From NCBI RefSeq assembly GCF_010731675.1, contig NZ_AP022584.1, forward strand, positions 3,534,001 to 3,598,000: a stretch of 64,000 nt of DNA, written 5' to 3'. Source of the stretch: Mycobacterium marseillense. GTDB taxonomy: Bacteria; Actinomycetota; Actinomycetes; Mycobacteriales; Mycobacteriaceae. Positions 62,065 to 64,000 of the stretch are shown piece by piece; position 1 is the stretch's first letter; every line of letters begins with the position of its first letter. The notes under the pieces are model-generated. The model searched no databases and was not told the DNA's origin. It saw only the letters and a list, made by a program, of their open reading frames with translations. The translations under genes were made by a program, and so were the position numbers.

Positions 62065-62748
62065 CTACCTGATCGGCAGCACGTCGGCGACCAGCCAGTC
62101 GCTGCCGCGCTTGGTCAGCGTCACCCGCAAGGCCGGCGCCGCCTGACTCGGTGGCTGGCCCGGCGCGTTCTGGGTCACCCGCACGACCACGGCCACGCTG
62201 GCCGCCGACGGCCCGAGCGCCTCGACGCCGGCCGAGACCGTGGCGGCTTGGGCGGTGACGTGGTGCTGGCCCAGCTCGGCGCTGGACTTGGTGTACTGCT
62301 CCTTGAACGCGGCGGCGTGCTCGGGCACGACCATGGCCGTGGCCCGGTCGATGGAACCGGTCGGGGCGGTGGGGCTGAACGACGCCATGGCCTCGGCCAT
62401 GTCGGCGGCGATCCGCACGACCTTGCGGGAGTCGTCGGTGAAATCGCGGTCCGTCTTGGTCCAGTGCGTGTAGCCGGTCGCCACAGCCGCCGCCAGGGCG
62501 GCCGTGCTCAGCAGGACGACCGCCAACCGCAGCCCCGGTGCTTCGTCGTCGGTGCCGAGGCTGACCGAATCGCGGCGCAGCAGCCAGAAATTGACGCCCA
62601 TCCCCTCCACGATCAGCAGCACCAGCACCGAGCAGGCCGACACCCACCACAGCGGCCAGCCGAGCACCGCACCGATGGCCAACAACGCGGCGATCGCGGC
62701 CAGCGGGGCCGCGAGGTCGAAGGCGAACAGTCGCCAGATGTTTCTCAT
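62065..62748 (-). CDS. omamB: Orphan Mce-associated membrane protein OmamB (Rv0200 homologue)
   Basis: 227 residues. Two or three N-terminal hydrophobic helices (about 8-50 and 78-93) followed by a periplasmic Mas-type domain (about 100-227, with DRDFTDDSRKVVRIAADMAEAMASF and KRGSDWLVADVLPIR). Related to the Mas protein of the mce operon at 6278. Seven bases after omamA on the same strand. Confidence 0.9.
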   Translation of the reverse strand: MRNIWRLFAFDLAAPLAAIAALLAIGAVLGWPLWWVSACSVLVLLIVEGMGVNFWLLRRDSVSLGTDDEAPGLRLAVVLLSTAALAAAVATGYTHWTKTDRDFTDDSRKVVRIAADMAEAMASFSPTAPTGSIDRATAMVVPEHAAAFKEQYTKSSAELGQHHVTAQAATVSAGVEALGPSAASVAVVVRVTQNAPGQPPSQAAPALRVTLTKRGSDWLVADVLPIR

Positions 62749-62755
62749 CGGATCC

Positions 62756-63403
62756 TCACCTGATCGACGCCAGCCCGGAGATCATCAGCTTGCCGTCCAC
62801 GTTGGATACGTCCAGCCGCAGGTTCCAGTGCACGGTCTGCGGCTTGGCGCCGACGTTTTCGCTGACCGACGTGGCGATCAGCATCACCGAGTCGGTGCGG
62901 CTCGCGAACGGCGGCAACTTGGTGGGGACCGACTCTGATCCCGGGGGCCGTGGCGCACCCGGCTGGGAGTCGAGTTCGTGGTGCACGGTCTCGATCGCCA
63001 CGGCGTTGATCCGCCCGGCGCTCTTGGACTGCAGCTTTTCCACCACGGCGCGGTAGGGCTGCACGGCGGCATCGAAGTCGGTGTTGAGTTCGCCGACCGT
63101 GCCGTCGTGCAGCCGCTGCAGGCTGGCGTCGACGTTGCCGCTGTTCATGTTGATCAGCACGTTCGTCCACTCCGCAGCGGTCTGCATGACGCGGCTCAGG
63201 TAGCCGCGCTCGGCGACCTGGTCGCGGTGGCCGGACCAGATGAACACGCCGAGCACGATCGCGGCCACCGACAGCACGCCGAGAACCGTTGACGCGACGC
63301 CGTAATGGGAGAAGACCTCTCCGCCAGCGGCTTCGGCGTCGTCGACATGGACGTCGGCGGATTCTTCTTCGGCAGGTGGCTCGGTGCGCGCGCCCTCGGA
63401 CAT
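62756..63403 (-). CDS. omamA: Orphan Mce-associated membrane protein OmamA (Rv0199 homologue)
   Basis: 215 residues. Acidic cytoplasmic N-terminus of about 33 residues, one transmembrane helix (about 35-57, TVLGVLSVAAIVLGVFIW) and a Mas-type periplasmic domain to the end. In M. tuberculosis OmamA is needed for stability of the Mce1 and Mce4 importers through the ATPase MceG, so it is a possible partner of the mce operon at the other end of this window. Paired with omamB. Confidence 0.93.
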   Translation of the reverse strand: MSEGARTEPPAEEESADVHVDDAEAAGGEVFSHYGVASTVLGVLSVAAIVLGVFIWSGHRDQVAERGYLSRVMQTAAEWTNVLINMNSGNVDASLQRLHDGTVGELNTDFDAAVQPYRAVVEKLQSKSAGRINAVAIETVHHELDSQPGAPRPPGSESVPTKLPPFASRTDSVMLIATSVSENVGAKPQTVHWNLRLDVSNVDGKLMISGLASIR

Positions 63404-63444
63404 GGCCCGATCGTTGCACCCGGGAAAGATGGAAGGATGGCGGG

Positions 63445-64000
63445 GTGACGAATACGGCTCTCCGCTCGGGCATCGACCTGAGCCACGTAGACGACAGCAT
63501 CCGCCCCCAAGACGACCTGTTCGGTCACGTCAACGGTCGTTGGCTGGCCGAATACGAGATACCGGCGGACCGGGCCACCGACGGCGCCTTCCGGCAGCTC
63601 TACGACCGCGCCGAGGAGCAGGTGCGCGACCTCATCGTCGAGGCCAGCGAGCAGGGTTCGGCGGCCGGCGACCCCGACGCGCAGCGCATCGGCGATCTGT
63701 ATGCGAGCTTCCTGGACGAGGAAACCGTGCAGCGCCGCGGTGTGCGCCCGCTGCTCGACGAGCTGGCCGTGATCGATGGCGCCGCCGACGCCGACGCGCT
63801 GGCCGCGGCCCTGGGCGCGCTGCAGCGCACCGGGGTGGGCGGCGGCGTCGCGATGTACGTGGACACCGACGCCAAGAACTCGGCGCGCTACCTGGTGCAC
63901 TTCACCCAGTCCGGGCTCGGCCTGCCCGATGAGTCCTACTACCGCGAGGAGCAGCACGCCGAGGTGCTCGAGGCCTACCCCGGGCACATCGCGCGGATGT
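63445..64000 (+). CDS. zmp1: Zinc metalloprotease Zmp1, N-terminal part (runs off right edge)
   Basis: First 185 codons from GTG 63445, with GGAAGGA upstream. An M13 (neprilysin/PepO) family peptidase of about 663 residues in M. tuberculosis (Rv0198c), where it blocks inflammasome activation and phagosome maturation. The visible part starts SGIDLSHVDDSIRPQDDLF and HVNGRWLAEYEIPADRAT, as in the M. tuberculosis protein. No signal peptide. The HExxH catalytic motif lies beyond the window. Confidence 0.95.
   Translation, partial: MTNTALRSGIDLSHVDDSIRPQDDLFGHVNGRWLAEYEIPADRATDGAFRQLYDRAEEQVRDLIVEASEQGSAAGDPDAQRIGDLYASFLDEETVQRRGVRPLLDELAVIDGAADADALAAALGALQRTGVGGGVAMYVDTDAKNSARYLVHFTQSGLGLPDESYYREEQHAEVLEAYPGHIARM

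Noticed and set aside
1..64000. tRNA, rRNA, CRISPR or insertion sequences
   Set aside because: No tRNA-like, array-like or transposase-like sequence recognised by reading; tRNAscan-SE and ISfinder were not run.

Overview
The window comes from a mycobacterium. The right half holds, in order, close relatives of the M. tuberculosis Rv0216-to-Rv0198c block: Rv0216, FadE3, FadD4, PckA, Rv0210, Rv0209, TrmB, Rv0207c, MmpL3, Rv0205, Rv0204c, Rv0203, MmpL11, Rv0201c, Rv0200 (OmamB), Rv0199 (OmamA) and Zmp1. The species cannot be fixed from the sequence alone.

Left region (1 to about 36.4 kb) looks like an accessory lipid-catabolism island with lower G+C by eye. It has three Baeyer-Villiger-type monooxygenases (1-519 partial, 3001-4965, 22092-23900), small secreted proteins including three MmpS-like ones, and a complete mce operon on the minus strand (yrbEA, yrbEB, mceA-F, two associated genes and probably a trailing MmpS-like gene; 14814 down to 5004). 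Further along are hydrolases, an SDR-nitroreductase fusion, a TetR regulator with a start-codon problem, an enoyl-CoA hydratase and a 10-kb minus-strand operon (36312 down to 26400). That operon resembles the acyclic terpene utilisation (Atu) system: AtuA, AtuF (biotin carboxylase/BCCP), AtuC (carboxyltransferase), an enoyl-CoA hydratase and an acyl-CoA dehydrogenase, plus an F420-type LLM oxidoreductase and a sulfotransferase.

The island promoters share a 12-bp palindrome, GTNAGYRCTNAC. Six exact copies and two one-mismatch copies lie at the starts of the transcription units, in most cases within or over the promoter spacer. This ties importer, oxygenases, esterases and Atu operon into one probable regulon, with the local TetR as the obvious candidate regulator. 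My working model (inference) is uptake by the Mce system of a branched isoprenoid ketone or similar lipid, Baeyer-Villiger oxidation to an ester, ester hydrolysis, oxidation and CoA activation, then beta-carboxylation and cleavage by the Atu enzymes.

Right region (about 36.7-64 kb) is high-G+C core genome: a small fatty-acid/CoA gene group (36681-44578), a GAF-GGDEF protein in the place where M. tuberculosis has nadR/Rv0213c, gluconeogenic pckA with two degenerate GTPase-like genes, and the mycolate/heme export neighbourhood (mmpL3, mmpL11 and partners), ending in the first 185 codons of zmp1.

I saw no rRNA, tRNA, CRISPR array or intact insertion sequence.
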